Under the pieces are notes generated by a model that was not told the DNA's origin, made no database searches, and was given only the letters and a program-made list of their open reading frames with translations. A DNA stretch of 41,872 nt. Origin: an uncultured Prevotellaceae bacterium. GTDB lineage: Bacteria > Bacteroidota > Bacteroidia > Bacteroidales > Bacteroidaceae. The stretch spans positions 1 through 41,872 of the forward strand of contig CADAKX010000031.1 of the NCBI GenBank assembly GCA_902788605.1, written 5' to 3'. A program made the position numbers and the translations under genes. Positions 41,480-41,872 of this stretch are shown in pieces (the stretch's first letter is position 1; each line of letters starts with the position of its first letter).

Positions 41480-41511
41480 CTTGTAGATGTCAAGAAATTT
41501 ATATATCTTTG
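41480..41511 (+). promoter_or_regulatory. Promoter of the leucine-rich repeat gene
   Basis: TATCTTTG (41504-41511) preceded at 20 nt by CTTG (41480-41483), a near match to the -33 box. Confidence 0.55.
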
Positions 41512-41564
41512 CCACATTTTACTATAAAACCCACGCTTATGACGCACGGAAATACATATTTGCT

Positions 41565-41872
41565 ATGATTTTGCTACCCTTGGTGGCGAGTGCCCACGAC
41601 ATTGAAGTTCAGAATGCCGATGGTGTTACCATTTATTACAACTACATTAATGATAGCACGGAACTGGAGGTTACTTTCCGTGGTAGGGGTTTTGATTCTT
41701 ATTCAAACGAATATCAAGGCAATGTTGTTATTCCTGAGGAAGTAACTTTCATGAACAGGACACGCAAGGTGACGAGCATTGGATGTTGGGCGTTCTTTCG
41801 TTGCTCTGGCCTTACCTCCGTCACCATCCCCAATAGTGTGACGAGCATTGGAAATGATGCGTTCTATGACTG
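41565..41872 (+). CDS. BspA-type leucine-rich repeat protein (3' end cut by window)
   Basis: The frame from ATG 41565 is open to the window end (102 codons). MILLPLVASAHD resembles the second half of a signal peptide. It is followed by an N-terminal strand region (VTIYYNYINDSTELEVTFRG, NVVIPEEVTF) and then LRR_5 repeats of the BspA type: VTSIGCWAFFRCSGLTSVTIP and NSVTSIGNDAFYD. Such proteins are usually exported, surface-bound adhesins. The true start is uncertain. The first ATG after the promoter (41539) is in another frame and stops at 41566, overlapping this ATG. The residues just before 41565 in this frame (RKYIFA) would complete a classical signal peptide, which suggests a small frameshift. 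An in-frame ATG at 41487 lies within the promoter. Confidence 0.85.
   Translation, partial: MILLPLVASAHDIEVQNADGVTIYYNYINDSTELEVTFRGRGFDSYSNEYQGNVVIPEEVTFMNRTRKVTSIGCWAFFRCSGLTSVTIPNSVTSIGNDAFYD

Overview
The window looks like a chromosomal segment of a Bacteroidales bacterium, most likely Prevotella or a close relative in the Prevotellaceae. The evidence is threefold. First, Bacteroidetes-type promoters (TTTG, 19-20 nt, TAnnTTTG, usually TACCTTTG) recur on both strands. Second, the families are typical: AsnA and AsnB, a Bacteroidetes YegS-like kinase, a glycogen debranching enzyme/GT4/GH57 cluster, a DUF4369 lipoprotein, a BspA-type leucine-rich repeat protein, and a secreted protein ending in a type IX secretion-like C-terminal domain. 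Third, intergenic DNA is AT-rich around moderately GC-rich genes. Most of the window is ordinary core genome. No integrase, transposase, phage gene, rRNA or CRISPR array was seen.

Layout. 1-1.7 kb: 3' part of asnB, then a tRNA-Phe. 1.7-7.5 kb: a lipid kinase, then a glycogen cluster (debranching enzyme, GT4 synthase-like, GH57-like). 7.6-11 kb, minus strand: a ThiD-like/AraC fusion regulator and the nitrogen operon glnK-amt-porin. 11.4-15.7 kb, minus: a 1454-residue secreted rhamnogalacturonan-lyase-like protein. 16-24.4 kb, plus: asnA; dnaX with two small membrane proteins; then a tightly overlapped operon (DUF4369 lipoprotein, pyrC, free-standing MetH activation domain, metallophosphoesterase, acyltransferase). 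24.5-32 kb: a polyprenol-phosphate mannosyltransferase, mfd, a MINPP-like histidine phosphatase and a SulP transporter. 32.2-39 kb, minus: a five-gene run of an AmgK-like kinase fused to a RapZ C-terminal domain, a MurU-like nucleotidyltransferase, guaA, a PP2C phosphatase and a TPR histidine kinase. 39.1 kb to the end: a LruC-like lipoprotein, a truncated HicB with a tiny upstream ORF and a palindromic operator candidate, a candidate structured small RNA, and the 5' end of a leucine-rich repeat protein.

How the genes work together. Three nitrogen/asparagine loci (asnB, glnK-amt-porin, asnA) fall within 17 kb. The AmgK-like/MurU-like pair suggests peptidoglycan recycling straight to UDP-MurNAc. 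The RapZ C-terminal fusion suggests this route senses an amino-sugar phosphate.

Most worth a second look: the AmgK-RapZ fusion; the small RNA near 41.2-41.35 kb; the decayed HicAB-like locus; the ThiD-AraC fusion; and short repeat-derived, in-frame inserts in three housekeeping genes (dnaX, pyrC, mfd). All functions are read from sequence motifs alone; no database search was run.
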